Origin: Streptomyces shenzhenensis
GTDB lineage: Bacteria > Actinomycetota > Actinomycetes > Streptomycetales > Streptomycetaceae
DNA length: 64,000 nt
Assembly (NCBI RefSeq): GCF_003688995.1
Contig: NZ_PENI01000016.1
Location: forward strand, 62,001 to 126,000
Direction: 5' to 3'
Shown one piece after another: positions 25,003 through 33,572 of the stretch. Each line of letters opens with the position of its first letter. Position 1 is the stretch's first letter. Below the pieces are notes generated by a model. That model did no database searches. It was not told the origin of the DNA and saw only the letters and a list, made by a program, of their open reading frames with translations. A program made the position numbers and the translations under genes.

Positions 25003-26167
25003 AGTGCACCTCGGGATCGAGCAGGGCCAGTTTCCCGTCGACCAGGTGCAACCGGTCGTTGCTGTAGTTCAGCGAGGCCGAGCGCAGGTCGCGCAGGGCC
25101 CGCTCCAGACCGGTCGGCGAGTCCTTGAGATAGCCGTGGCGCATGCCGACGGCGTCGACCAGGTCGTCGACGGCGCGATGGCACTCCTCGGCGGCGGTGA
25201 TCTTCAGTGCGTTGATCTGCAGCTGGAGCGGTGGGCGGCTGAGGTCGTCGGCCGTGGTGACCGTCTCCAGGGTGCGGGCCAGCAGCGCGTGCACCACGTC
25301 CAGGCGCTGCCGGGCCCGGGACAGCCGGGTCAGCAGCAGTTCCGATGAGGTCCGGGTCCGCTCCCGGCCGGGGGCGCGCAGCATCGCCAGCACCCGGGCG
25401 AGCGCTCCGGTGGCCGTGCCCAGCCAGGCCGCGGACCAGCCCAGGTGCGCGGCCGGTCCGAAGGTGCGGGTGACGATGGCACGGAAGTCGCCGTCCTGCC
25501 CGATGATCTGGGCGCGCGGGATCCGACCGCTCAGCCGCAGCGGTGGGCTGTGACTGGCGCGCATCCCCATGGGCCGCCACGCACCGGCGGCCTCCACGGT
25601 CAGCTGGTCGCGGTCGGCGAACAGCAGGCTGACCGCGGTCGGCGACTCCGCGTCGGCCGCTCGGACGGTCATCAGGAAGCCGTCGGCGTGCAGCCCGCCG
25701 GTGACGACCGGCGCGAAGCGCTCCACCATCAGGTGGTCGCCGTCCCTGCGCACCCCGGTCTCCGAGGTCAGCAGGTGTCCGCCGGTCGACTCCCCGGTGG
25801 TGACGGACGCCAGGTAGCGGCCCTCGGCGACCCAGGGGAGGAGCCGCTCGCGCAGGTCCGGGCCGGCGTGCCGGGCGATGGCCCACACCTGCTGGCAGTG
25901 CATCGCGAAGATCATCGCCAGCGACATGTCGGTGCGTCCGAGCCGCAGCGTGACCCGCACCATGTCCGCCAGGCCGCCGTCCAGTCCGCCGTGACGCCCC
26001 TCGACGAGCAGCGCGAGCAGCCCGGTACGGCGCAGCTCCGCCAGCGCCTCGGTGGGGAACACCGCCGTCTCGTCCGCGTGGTCCGCATGGCGGGCGGCGA
26101 CCGCGCACACCTGATCCGCCAGCGCCTCCAGGGTCCGCTCCGGCCCCGTCGTGACCGGCGCGCTCAC
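24995..26167 (-). CDS. Acyl-CoA/acyl-carrier dehydrogenase-like flavoprotein 2
   Basis: 390 residues from GTG 26167 (GTGA overlap with the carrier-protein stop). N-terminal helices (FPTEALAELRRTGLLALLVE), the middle beta domain (VTTGESTGGHLLTSETGVRR; GAWRPMGMRAS) and the C-terminal bundle ending LRDLRSASLNYSNDRLHLVD match the ACAD superfamily. The usual YEGT box is absent; the SLNYSNDRL ending is typical of a divergent biosynthetic branch. It may dimerise with flavoprotein 1. Oxidation or N-/C-hydroxylation of a carrier-bound substrate is inferred. Confidence 0.82.
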   Translation of the reverse strand: MSAPVTTGPERTLEALADQVCAVAARHADHADETAVFPTEALAELRRTGLLALLVEGRHGGLDGGLADMVRVTLRLGRTDMSLAMIFAMHCQQVWAIARHAGPDLRERLLPWVAEGRYLASVTTGESTGGHLLTSETGVRRDGDHLMVERFAPVVTGGLHADGFLMTVRAADAESPTAVSLLFADRDQLTVEAAGAWRPMGMRASHSPPLRLSGRIPRAQIIGQDGDFRAIVTRTFGPAAHLGWSAAWLGTATGALARVLAMLRAPGRERTRTSSELLLTRLSRARQRLDVVHALLARTLETVTTADDLSRPPLQLQINALKITAAEECHRAVDDLVDAVGMRHGYLKDSPTGLERALRDLRSASLNYSNDRLHLVDGKLALLDPEVHFV

Positions 26168-26436
26168 GCGGCACCCGTTCCCGGGGCGGCGGCACCGGGC
26201 TGCCCGGTCAGGACCGCGCTGACTTCCTTCCACAGGTTGCCCGCGGTCGCGAACGTCGTGTCGTTCATCGCCTCGTCCGGCAGGGAGATGCCGTAGGCGT
26301 CCTCGATCGCGAACAGCAGGTCGATCGCCTGCATCGAGTCGAGACCGAGGCCGCGCAGATCGGACTCCGGTTCGAGGGGACCGTCGGTGTGGAACTTCAG
26401 GAACGGCAGCAGTACGGCGGTGAATCGTTCGTCCAT
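26164..26436 (-). CDS. Acyl/aminoacyl carrier protein
   Basis: 90 residues from ATG 26436. The phosphopantetheine attachment motif LGLDSMQAIDL places the serine at residue 34; the rest is a regular four-helix carrier protein (PFLKFHTDGPLEPESDLRGL and LLFAIEDAYGISLPDEAMND). It lies between the PLP decarboxylase and the two dehydrogenase-like genes, so it probably holds the intermediate through these steps, as BtrI does in butirosin assembly. Confidence 0.88.
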   Translation of the reverse strand: MDERFTAVLLPFLKFHTDGPLEPESDLRGLGLDSMQAIDLLFAIEDAYGISLPDEAMNDTTFATAGNLWKEVSAVLTGQPGAAAPGTGAA

Positions 26437-26494
26437 GGGGAGGTCCTGCCTTTCGCTCTGGGGGACGGGCAACGGGGGACGGAACGGATACGGG

Positions 26495-27772
26495 TCAGTG
26501 GCCGGGTTCGGGGACCCGGGCGAGGGTGAGGCGGGAGACCTCCGGGGCGCGCCGGGGATCGGCGCTGTCGAACACGATCTCGGCGGGCAGCGCATGTCCC
26601 AGGAAGGCGACGAGACTCGCGTACAGGCCGTAGGCGCCGGTGTTGGGCACCGCCACCAGGTCGCCCGGTCGTACGGCGGGCAGGGCGGTGCGCTGGGCCC
26701 AGGTGTCCAGGGGCGTGCACAGCGGGCCGGTGACCATGGCCTCGGTCAGGGCGGGCGTGCCGGTCCGGTCCGGGGTCAGCAGGTGCGGGACGAGCGGGGG
26801 CAGCCGGCGCAGCCCCGACATGCCGCCGAGGTGATGGATGCCGGACTGGAGGACCACGACGTCCCGGCCGTGGGACCGTTTCGTGTCCAGCACCCGGGTG
26901 ACGAGCGTGCCGGCGGTCCCGACCAGATACCGCCCGGACTCGAAGCACACGTCGGGGGAGCCGGTACGCCATCCCGGCGCCGCCGAGTCCAGCAGTTCCT
27001 CCAGCGGACCCCGCAGCCCGCTCAGGCCGGCCCGTTCGCCCGCCGCGGCGAACGGTGCGGGAAAGCCGCCGCCGAGGTCCCAGACGTCGGCGCGTACCCC
27101 GTGTTCGGCCAGTGCCGCGGACACCCGCCGGGCGGTGGCCAGCGAACGCGCGAACTGCGCCAGCAGATCCCCGGCGCTGCCCAGGTTGGTCCCCATGTAC
27201 AGATGAAGTCCGCCGATCCGGGCGTGCGCGCGGTCCCCGAACTCCGCGGGCCGGGCCAGGACCGCGCTCGTGTCGACGCCGAAGGGGGAGGCCACTCCGG
27301 TCATCGCCAGTCCCTGGCCGGGTGCGGGCCGGTCGTCGTTGATCCGCAGCAGACACCGTACGGCCGTCCCGGTCCTGCCCGCGGCCCGGTCCAGCTGGGC
27401 CAGCGCGTACGCCGAGTCGACGGAGAAGTGCCGCACCCCGTGCTCCAGCGCGTGCCGCAGTTCCTCGTCGGACTTTCCGGGGCCGGTGTACAGCAGCTCG
27501 CCGGCCGGCCAGCCCGCGTCGACTGCGGCGAGCAGTTCGCCGGTCGAGCACACCTCGGCCCGGGCACCGCAGGCCCGGAGCGCACGCAGCAGCGCCGGAT
27601 GCGGGTTGGCCTTCAGGGAGTAGTAGAGCCCGGTCCGCGCGGGCAGTGCTCCGGTGAGCGCCGCATGCGCGGCCCGCACCTCCGCCAGGTCGTACACATA
27701 GGCGGGCACCGGGAGTCCCGTCAGGTCCGGAAGGCGCAGTCCGGCGTCGTGCACCTGGTCAGTGACGGGCAT
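26495..27772 (-). CDS. Fold-type III PLP decarboxylase (BtrK/LysA-like)
   Basis: 425 residues, ATG 27772 after GGAGG. The PLP lysine is Lys54 in YYSLKANPHP. GGLHLYMGTNLG, the phosphate-binding WDLGGGFPAP, CFESGRYLVG and the C-terminal NTGAYGLY box are those of diaminopimelate/ornithine-type decarboxylases. Genome-wide, a decarboxylase of this kind next to an AMP ligase and a carrier protein is a known arrangement (butirosin BtrK with BtrI; exosortase-A-associated ligase/decarboxylase pairs). I infer it acts on a carrier-bound amino acid rather than free lysine precursor. It overlaps the ligase end by 14 bases. Confidence 0.87.
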   Translation of the reverse strand: MPVTDQVHDAGLRLPDLTGLPVPAYVYDLAEVRAAHAALTGALPARTGLYYSLKANPHPALLRALRACGARAEVCSTGELLAAVDAGWPAGELLYTGPGKSDEELRHALEHGVRHFSVDSAYALAQLDRAAGRTGTAVRCLLRINDDRPAPGQGLAMTGVASPFGVDTSAVLARPAEFGDRAHARIGGLHLYMGTNLGSAGDLLAQFARSLATARRVSAALAEHGVRADVWDLGGGFPAPFAAAGERAGLSGLRGPLEELLDSAAPGWRTGSPDVCFESGRYLVGTAGTLVTRVLDTKRSHGRDVVVLQSGIHHLGGMSGLRRLPPLVPHLLTPDRTGTPALTEAMVTGPLCTPLDTWAQRTALPAVRPGDLVAVPNTGAYGLYASLVAFLGHALPAEIVFDSADPRRAPEVSRLTLARVPEPGH

Positions 27773-29282
27773 CGGGTACCTCCGCGGCCAGGGCGCCGAG
27801 CGCCTTGCGGTCGACCTTTCCGTTGCCGGTCAACGGCAGTTCCGCCAGCACCAGGCAGCGCGGTGGGATCTTGAACTCCTCGATCTGCTCCCGCATGCCC
27901 TCCAGGACCTGGCGTCCCCCGACGTCCCCGGTGACGAACAGCAGGGCGGGGCGCTCCTCGTGCGGCGGCAGGACGGCCGCCGACTGCACGCCGGGCACCC
28001 GCCGGGCGGCGGCCTCCACCTCGGCGGCGCCCACCCGGAACCCGCCCGCCTTGTACAGGTCGTCGCGGCGCCCGCTGACATAGAGGTAGCCCTCCTCGTC
28101 CAGCCAGCCGTAGTCCCCGGTGCGCAGTTGCGGGAAGAGTCCCTCTTCGCGTACGTACCGCTCGGCCGTCAGCGCGGGCCGCCGCCAGTACCCCGCCATG
28201 ACGTGCGGGCCGCGCACCGTGATCTCCCCGACGGCGCCGTGCGGCAGGCGCCGTCCCGCGTCGTCGACGACGAACACATCGGTGCCGGGGAGGGGCAGCC
28301 CGCTGGAGCCGGGCCGCACCAGGTCGCCGTCGGCGGGCATGACGGTGGCCCGTTTGCACTCCGTCAGCCCGTACATCAGCTGCACCCGGAGCCGGGGGCA
28401 GGCGGCGCGCAGCGCGTCCAGGGTCTCCTTCGGCATCGCCGCGCCGGTGTTGGTGAGCAGCCGCAGGTGAGGCAGTACGGTGCCGGAGCGCTGCAGCAGC
28501 CGGGCGAGGGCGCCGGCCACCGAGGGCACGGCGGGCAGCACCGTCGCCCCGGAGTCGCGCAGCAGGGCCGGCAGCCCGGGCCCGGTTTCGGACGGCTGCC
28601 CCAGCCGGACCAGGGCTCCGCTCAGACCGCCCAGGAACAGCTGGTAGAGGCCGTAGTCGAAGGAGAGCGGCAGGGGGCTGTGGACGACGTCCTCGGCGCG
28701 GTAGCCCAGCACCTGCTGGATGGCCCGCACGGCGAACAGGACCTGCCCGTGGGTGCTGACGACGGCCTTGGGCAGGGCGGTGGTGCCCGAGGTGTAGATG
28801 AGGCAGACCGGGTCGACGGCGAGCCGGGGCGGCCCTTCGGGGGCGGGGCCGGCCGGCAGCGGACCGCTGTCGTCGAAGGCGTGGGCGGCGATGTCGGCGC
28901 ATCCGGTGACCCGCACCCCACGGCGCTCGGCGGCGGCCCGCTGCTGGGGGCGGTCGCTGATCACCAGCGCGGGTTCGCAGTCGTCCAGGATGTGCTCGAA
29001 CTGCGGGCCGCCCACCTGCTCGTGCAGCAGCGAGAAGACGGCGCCGGCCTGGGAGGAGGCGTAGACCAGGGCCGCGAGCAGAACGGAGGAGGGCGCGCTG
29101 ATGACGATCCGCTCGCCGGGGCGGACGCCGAGCCGGACGAGCTGCGCCGCCGCGCGCCGGCTCGCGGCGGCCAACTCGGCGTGGCGGAGCGTCTGTCCGT
29201 CGGCGCTGACGGCGGGTCGGCCGGGCAGCCGCTCGGCCGTCGCGTACAGCAGGTCGTGCAGCAGGGTGGGCTCGGCGCGCAT
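27759..29282 (-). CDS. Acyl-AMP ligase (ANL superfamily)
   Basis: 507 residues from ATG 29282, with GGAGGAGG upstream and a TGATG junction to the preceding gene. ANL motifs: LIYTSGTTALPKAVVSTHG (A3), LMYGLTECKRAT (A5), LRTGDYGWLDEEGYLY (A7), RRDDLYKAGGFRVGAAEVE (A8) and LTGNGKVDRKAL (A10 Lys). The sequence resembles the ligases paired with BtrK-like decarboxylases and carrier proteins. It likely activates an acid or amino acid for loading on the carrier at 26164-26436 or the carrier domain of the upstream fusion. Confidence 0.86.
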   Translation of the reverse strand: MRAEPTLLHDLLYATAERLPGRPAVSADGQTLRHAELAAASRRAAAQLVRLGVRPGERIVISAPSSVLLAALVYASSQAGAVFSLLHEQVGGPQFEHILDDCEPALVISDRPQQRAAAERRGVRVTGCADIAAHAFDDSGPLPAGPAPEGPPRLAVDPVCLIYTSGTTALPKAVVSTHGQVLFAVRAIQQVLGYRAEDVVHSPLPLSFDYGLYQLFLGGLSGALVRLGQPSETGPGLPALLRDSGATVLPAVPSVAGALARLLQRSGTVLPHLRLLTNTGAAMPKETLDALRAACPRLRVQLMYGLTECKRATVMPADGDLVRPGSSGLPLPGTDVFVVDDAGRRLPHGAVGEITVRGPHVMAGYWRRPALTAERYVREEGLFPQLRTGDYGWLDEEGYLYVSGRRDDLYKAGGFRVGAAEVEAAARRVPGVQSAAVLPPHEERPALLFVTGDVGGRQVLEGMREQIEEFKIPPRCLVLAELPLTGNGKVDRKALGALAAEVPDARH

Positions 29283-30454
29283 CACGCCTCCTCCCGGGCC
29301 GCCGCGTCGGCCTGCGCGCCGAGCCGGGCGGGCCACCGGGCGATACGGCAGACGGCGTCCACGTCCTGGAAGTTCTCCGGGGTGAGGTCGTCGCCGTCGA
29401 ACTCGATGCCCAGTTCGTCCTCCAGCCGGTCGATGAGCTCCGCCAGACGGAAGGACGAGAAGCCCGGTACGTCCGGCAGCCGGGTGCCGGACAGCAGGGC
29501 GGCCGGATCGGTGCCGAGGACGCCCGCGACCGTCGCGGCGACCGCTCGGCGGTCGGCCTCGGCGCCGTGCCCGGTGGGCGTCGCGGCCGGCTCTGGTCCG
29601 GCCGACGGGCCGCCGAACACGTCGGTGTCGGCGCGCAGCAGCCGGGCCAGCCGGTCGGTGAGGCCGCCCGGCTCGGGCCGCCCGCGGGCGACGCGGCGGG
29701 AGGCGAGGAACGCCTGCTCGGCCAGCGCACGCCAGGCGGCCACCTGGTCCGCCACCCGCGGCTCGGCCCGCCCGCGGCGGGCCAGGTACGCGGCGTGCAG
29801 CCCCCGCGAACGGGCCAGTAGCCAGGTCTCCAGGGTCAGTTGGCGCAGCGCGGTCGCCCGGTCCGGATGCTCGGCGTAGGCCCGTGCGTACGTCTGCGGA
29901 TCCGCGGCCCGCTCCAGCCGCGGGCCCGGGTCCTTCGGCAGTGTGCCGGGTGACAGCTGCACCGCCAGGGTGCAGTCGGGCAGGCCGGGCAGCAGGTCGC
30001 GGCTCAGCCGCCAGGTGCCGGGACGGGCGCTGCCCCATGGCGTCTCGTTGTCGTAGTGGTCCTCGACGGTGAACGTCTCGGTGTCCCGCGCCACCAGCAG
30101 AAAGCTGTGCTCGATGTGCTGCCTGCCGTGGTAGGGCACCCAGGGCAGGTGGTGGGCGTCCGCCAGTACGAAGCAGCCCTCGCCCGGTGTCAGAGCCTCG
30201 ATGCGGACATGGCGGGCCGGCCGCACGACGAGCCCCAGGGCCCGTTCGGCGAGCTCGAACTGCACGGACGGGCTGCTCTCCACGGTGGGCAGGCCGTCGG
30301 GACCGGGGGACGGGGCGAAGCGCAGCAGGGCTCCGAGCCGTGAACCGGTTCCCGGGCCGTGCCACCGCTCGGCCACGGCGGCCAGGTTGACCTGGACGCA
30401 GTCGAAGAGGTGTGTGTCGAAAGCGGGTTGTGCGAGAGCGGGGTGCGCGGTCAC
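29282..30454 (-). CDS. BtrH-like domain fused to a carrier-protein domain
   Basis: 390 residues from GTG 30454 (GGGAG seven bases upstream); a TTG at 30481 is also in frame. Residues about 10-260 resemble butirosin BtrH: FDCVQVNLAAVAERWHG with Cys19, then HSFLLVARDTETFTVEDHYD. A linker leads to a C-terminal carrier-like domain at about 300-375: LPDVPGFSSFRLAELIDRLE with Ser334 at the phosphopantetheine position, and DELGIEFDGDDLTPENF. BtrH transfers an acyl group from its carrier BtrI to an aminoglycoside amine; here acyltransferase and carrier would be one chain. First gene of the operon. Confidence 0.75.
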   Translation of the reverse strand: MTAHPALAQPAFDTHLFDCVQVNLAAVAERWHGPGTGSRLGALLRFAPSPGPDGLPTVESSPSVQFELAERALGLVVRPARHVRIEALTPGEGCFVLADAHHLPWVPYHGRQHIEHSFLLVARDTETFTVEDHYDNETPWGSARPGTWRLSRDLLPGLPDCTLAVQLSPGTLPKDPGPRLERAADPQTYARAYAEHPDRATALRQLTLETWLLARSRGLHAAYLARRGRAEPRVADQVAAWRALAEQAFLASRRVARGRPEPGGLTDRLARLLRADTDVFGGPSAGPEPAATPTGHGAEADRRAVAATVAGVLGTDPAALLSGTRLPDVPGFSSFRLAELIDRLEDELGIEFDGDDLTPENFQDVDAVCRIARWPARLGAQADAAAREEA

Positions 30455-30529
30455 AGAGCGACTCCCGGGGATGATGGACAACGATGTCGGCGGCGTGCCG
30501 CACCGGGCGGCAAGGGGGATGGGGAACTG

Positions 30530-31282
30530 CTATGGGTGGGCGGGTACATGCGCGGTGAGGAAGTCGTCGACGTGCCGCAGCAACAGGGGCGACCGGGGCG
30601 CGTCGAACACCTCGAAGTGCGCGCAGGGCAGGGCCCGTACGTCGAGGGAGGGATCCCGGCGCAACCAGTCGTCCTTCTGTGCGGCCTGCTCCTCGCTCGC
30701 GCAGGCCAGCAGCAGGGCCGGGCCCGGACGGCCGGTGGTGGCGTGGTGCGCGGCGGACGCCGTCAGATGGGCGTCGGCGGTGCGTGCCGCGCGGGCCCGC
30801 TCCTCGGCGGCGGTGGTGGCGGGCAGTCCGCCGAGGATGCGCTCGCGCAGCTCTCCGCGAGCGGTGTGGCAGGCGGACCAGGGCTCCGCGAAGCTGTCCA
30901 CCATCACGACCGCGGGACGCGGCCCGTCGGCCGGCAGCCGGTGCGCCACCTCCCAGGCCAGCAGGCCGCCCAGCGACCAGCCGGCCAACAGGCCGGGCGG
31001 CTCGGGGAGTTCGCTCAGCAGCCCGGCGTACAGGTCGGCCATCGCGCGCACGTCGTCGTGCGGGGACTCTCCCGGGTGCAGGCCGCGTCCGCGCACTCCG
31101 CTGACCGGACCGCGCCGGGACAGATGGCCGACCAGTCCCAGGTACGGTCCGAGCCGGCCGCCCGACGGATGAAACAGGACGGTGGAAAGGGAATCGGCCG
31201 GAGTGGGGCCTTTACCCCGCCCGCCGAATGAAATGAGGAGCGACTGTGTATTTGTTGTCGCGGACCGGTCGGCAGCGAACAT
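30530..31282 (-). CDS. Thioesterase (NRPS/PKS TE, alpha/beta hydrolase)
   Basis: About 250 residues from ATG 31282 (GGAG upstream); a TTG 45 bases earlier is in frame but has no site. It has the nucleophile elbow AGWSLGGLLAWEVA, LFHPSGGRLGPY at the start, PAVVMVDSFAEP and the late His in PCAHFEVF. It is a thioesterase of the NRPS/PKS type, releasing or proofreading carrier-bound chains. It precedes the biosynthetic operon on the same strand, 75 bases before the BtrH-like gene start, and is divergent from a second thioesterase. Confidence 0.82.
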   Translation of the reverse strand: MFAADRSATTNTQSLLISFGGRGKGPTPADSLSTVLFHPSGGRLGPYLGLVGHLSRRGPVSGVRGRGLHPGESPHDDVRAMADLYAGLLSELPEPPGLLAGWSLGGLLAWEVAHRLPADGPRPAVVMVDSFAEPWSACHTARGELRERILGGLPATTAAEERARAARTADAHLTASAAHHATTGRPGPALLLACASEEQAAQKDDWLRRDPSLDVRALPCAHFEVFDAPRSPLLLRHVDDFLTAHVPAHP

Positions 31283-31844
31283 CCCATGCTCCGCATTCTT
31301 GGTGAGCAGGCTGGTGAGAAATCCCAAAAAGGGGAGGAGTCGGGCGCGTCTCGGCGTATGACCCAGGCGGAAGCCGACTTATCACTTCACCGCCGCCGCA
31401 TTACTCGAATGCCGCGGCGTGACCCGTACGAGAGTCACACCGAGGGTCACACGGTGTCAACCGGATCTCGATGAACGCAGTATTGCGCGCGCAGTTGGCT
31501 CATTCCGAAGGGCCGGGACGCCTTGACGGAAAAACCTCTGGCGTCCGGCCCGCATTCATTCGCCCGCGGATTGTCCAGACGCCGATCCGGTCATATTCCG
31601 GGGCCGCTGTCGCTGCCGAAAAAAACCGACATGTGCAGCGGTGTCGTGCGGTCGATGTCCGGGCAGTGTCCTTGTGCTCCTGGCTATGCGTTCGTGATAT
31701 TGGCCGGGGTGCGCACCGGATTTTCAGCCGTGCCGCCGCCTTCGAGGGGTTTCGCTGTGCCCGGCGCCGCTGTCGCCTCCTGCGGCGTGACATGCTGCGG
31801 GGGTCGTGAACGACGGGGAAAGACGGGGAAAGAGGAGGCAGTCG
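31283..31844. promoter_or_regulatory. Divergent promoter region of the biosynthetic locus
   Basis: About 560 bases between the two thioesterase genes. No gene is recognised. Base composition drops in GC around 31310-31340 and 31480-31630. The 7-mer GTCACAC occurs at 31434-31440 and 31446-31452 (12-bp period) followed by GTCAACC, which could be activator direct repeats. The promoters of both transcription units must lie here; no specific -10/-35 pair stands out. Confidence 0.4.
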
Positions 31845-32594
31845 GTGGGGGAGTCCGCGAACAGCGATGCGTGGATCCGGTGTTACCGCCCGGCCGGACC
31901 GGGGGCGCCCCGCCTGGTGTGCTTCCCGCACGCCGGAGGCTCGGCCGGCTTCTACCAGCCGACGGCTGCCGCGCTGAGCCCGGACGTCGAGGTGCTCGCC
32001 GTGCAGTACCCGGGCCGGCTGGACCGCTGGGACGAGCCGCCGGTCCCGGACGTCCGCCGGCTCGCGGACCATGTGGTCGCGGCGCTGGCACCCTGGGCCG
32101 ACGCGCCCCTGCACCTGTTCGGACACAGCATGGGCGCGATGATCGCCTACGAGGTGGCCCTACGCCTCCAGGAATCCGGCCGCCACGGCCCGGCGGCCCT
32201 GTACGTCTCGGGCCGCCGCGCCCCGTCGGTCCGCCGCACCGAGACGATCCACCCGCGCGACGACGAGGCGCTGGTGCGCGAACTGCGGTCGCTCGGCGGA
32301 ACCGACGCCGGCCTGCTGGCCGACGACGACATACTCGCCGTGATCCTGCCCGCCCTGCGCGCCGACTACCGGGCCGTCGAGACCTACGAACCCCGCCCCG
32401 AGCCGCCGCTGTCCTGCCCCGTGACCGTGCTGGTCGGCGACGCCGACCCCAAGGTCACGCCCGCCGAGGCCGAGGCATGGCGGGGGCACGCCGCAGGCGA
32501 CTTCGACCTGCGCGTGTTCACCGGCGGCCACTTCTACCTCACCGCCCACCGGGCGGACATCCTCACCCTGCTCCGCGCACGGCTCACCGCCTGA
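31845..32594 (+). CDS. Type II thioesterase (GrsT/RifR-like)
   Basis: 249 residues from GTG 31845, with AGGAGG at 31833-31838; an upstream GTG (31806) is weaker. Type II TE signature: RLVCFPHAGGSAGFYQPTAA, VEVLAVQYPGRLDRWDEPPV, the elbow LFGHSMGAMIAYEVALRLQE, VLVGDADPKVTPAEAEAWR and the late His in FTGGHFYLTA. These proteins remove misprimed or stalled acyl groups from carrier proteins, fitting the neighbouring carrier-based operon. Confidence 0.9.
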   Translation: MGESANSDAWIRCYRPAGPGAPRLVCFPHAGGSAGFYQPTAAALSPDVEVLAVQYPGRLDRWDEPPVPDVRRLADHVVAALAPWADAPLHLFGHSMGAMIAYEVALRLQESGRHGPAALYVSGRRAPSVRRTETIHPRDDEALVRELRSLGGTDAGLLADDDILAVILPALRADYRAVETYEPRPEPPLSCPVTVLVGDADPKVTPAEAEAWRGHAAGDFDLRVFTGGHFYLTAHRADILTLLRARLTA

Positions 32595-32621
32595 GCCGCG
32601 CACGGTTCGCCGCCGGACGCG

Positions 32622-33572
32622 TCAGGGCACGTTCCACTTCTGCGCCGCGTTGCCCGAGCACCAGGCGATCTGCAGCGGCGTTCCGGCGGCGGTGGAGGCG
32701 TTCGCGACGTCCAGGCACTTGTCGGCGGCGACGTTGACGATGTCGTTGCCCGGCGAGTAGCGCCACTGGGTGGTGTTCGTCGTGTCGCAGGCCGCCATGA
32801 CCACGCGCGTCCCGTCGCCGGTGGAGCGCCCGGCCAGCGAGAGACAGCGCCCGTCCTTGCGCAGCGTGCCGTTCGCGGCGAACTGCCAGTTCTGGTCCGC
32901 GCCGCCGTCGCACGGGTACAACTGCAGTGCGGTGCCCACGAGTTGGATGCAGCGGCCGACGAACGCGTCGTACCGGCCGACGATCGGTCCGAGCGGGCGG
33001 GAGAAGTCCTGCGCCGGTGCCTTCACCGTCGTGCTCTTCTCCGCCGTGCTCTTCTCCGTCGAGCCCTTCTCCGCGGCGGACTTCTCACCGGACGACTTCG
33101 TCGAACCCGACGACCTGCCGCCGCCCGACGCGGGCGCCTGCTGCGTCACGGTGACGGGAGCGGCCGGCCGTACCACCCTGTGCTGGTCGCTCTTCACATG
33201 GCTCTCGGTCTTGTTCGACTCGGACGCGCTCGGCTCCGGCGACTCCGGGCTCGGTGACGGCGTGCCCGGCGCGGACGCCGTCGGCGTGGGCACCGTCCGG
33301 TCCGCCGAGGCGGTGGTGATCTCGTCCGCGTCGTGTCGCCCCGTGCCGGCGGCGACCACGGCGGACACGGTGACGGTGGCCGAGACGGCGGCGGCCCAGC
33401 CCAGCGTGACCCACACCCGGCGGCCGGGCACCAGCCCGTGGGGCGCGCGGGCGGGCCGCTGCCGGAAGGCCTCGGCGAAGGGACGCTCGGCCCCGGCCTC
33501 CGTCGGGGCCTTCGGGGACGGTGAGTCGGGTGCGGGCATGATGTCGGCGCTCCTGTGGGGGACGGGGGTCAC
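32622..33572 (-). CDS. Membrane-anchored ricin B-type lectin-domain protein
   Basis: 316 residues from GTG 33572, overlapping the stop of the AAA+ gene (GTGA); ATG 33539 is possible. Cytosolic N-terminus, one membrane segment (about 55-75, VTLGWAAAVSATVTVSAVVA), a Ser/Thr/Pro- and Lys/Glu-rich linker (about 90-195), then a ricin-type beta-trefoil (about 200-316) with repeated CLxLA and Q-x-W elements (CIQLVGTALQLYPCDG; DQNWQF; CLDVANAS; AQKWNVP). The domain binds carbohydrates outside the cell. Coupling to the T7SS-like AAA+ and effector genes suggests a surface role in that system. Confidence 0.83.
   Translation of the reverse strand: MTPVPHRSADIMPAPDSPSPKAPTEAGAERPFAEAFRQRPARAPHGLVPGRRVWVTLGWAAAVSATVTVSAVVAAGTGRHDADEITTASADRTVPTPTASAPGTPSPSPESPEPSASESNKTESHVKSDQHRVVRPAAPVTVTQQAPASGGGRSSGSTKSSGEKSAAEKGSTEKSTAEKSTTVKAPAQDFSRPLGPIVGRYDAFVGRCIQLVGTALQLYPCDGGADQNWQFAANGTLRKDGRCLSLAGRSTGDGTRVVMAACDTTNTTQWRYSPGNDIVNVAADKCLDVANASTAAGTPLQIAWCSGNAAQKWNVP

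Noticed and set aside
27762..29879. 705-codon open frame on the plus strand
   Set aside because: Antisense to the ligase and BtrH-like genes; no motifs.
29282..30454. C39-type peptidase or lanthipeptide protease
   Set aside because: The early Cys and later His could suggest a cysteine protease, but the DHYDNETPWG stretch and carrier domain fit a BtrH-like acyltransferase better, and no precursor peptide or ABC transporter is present.
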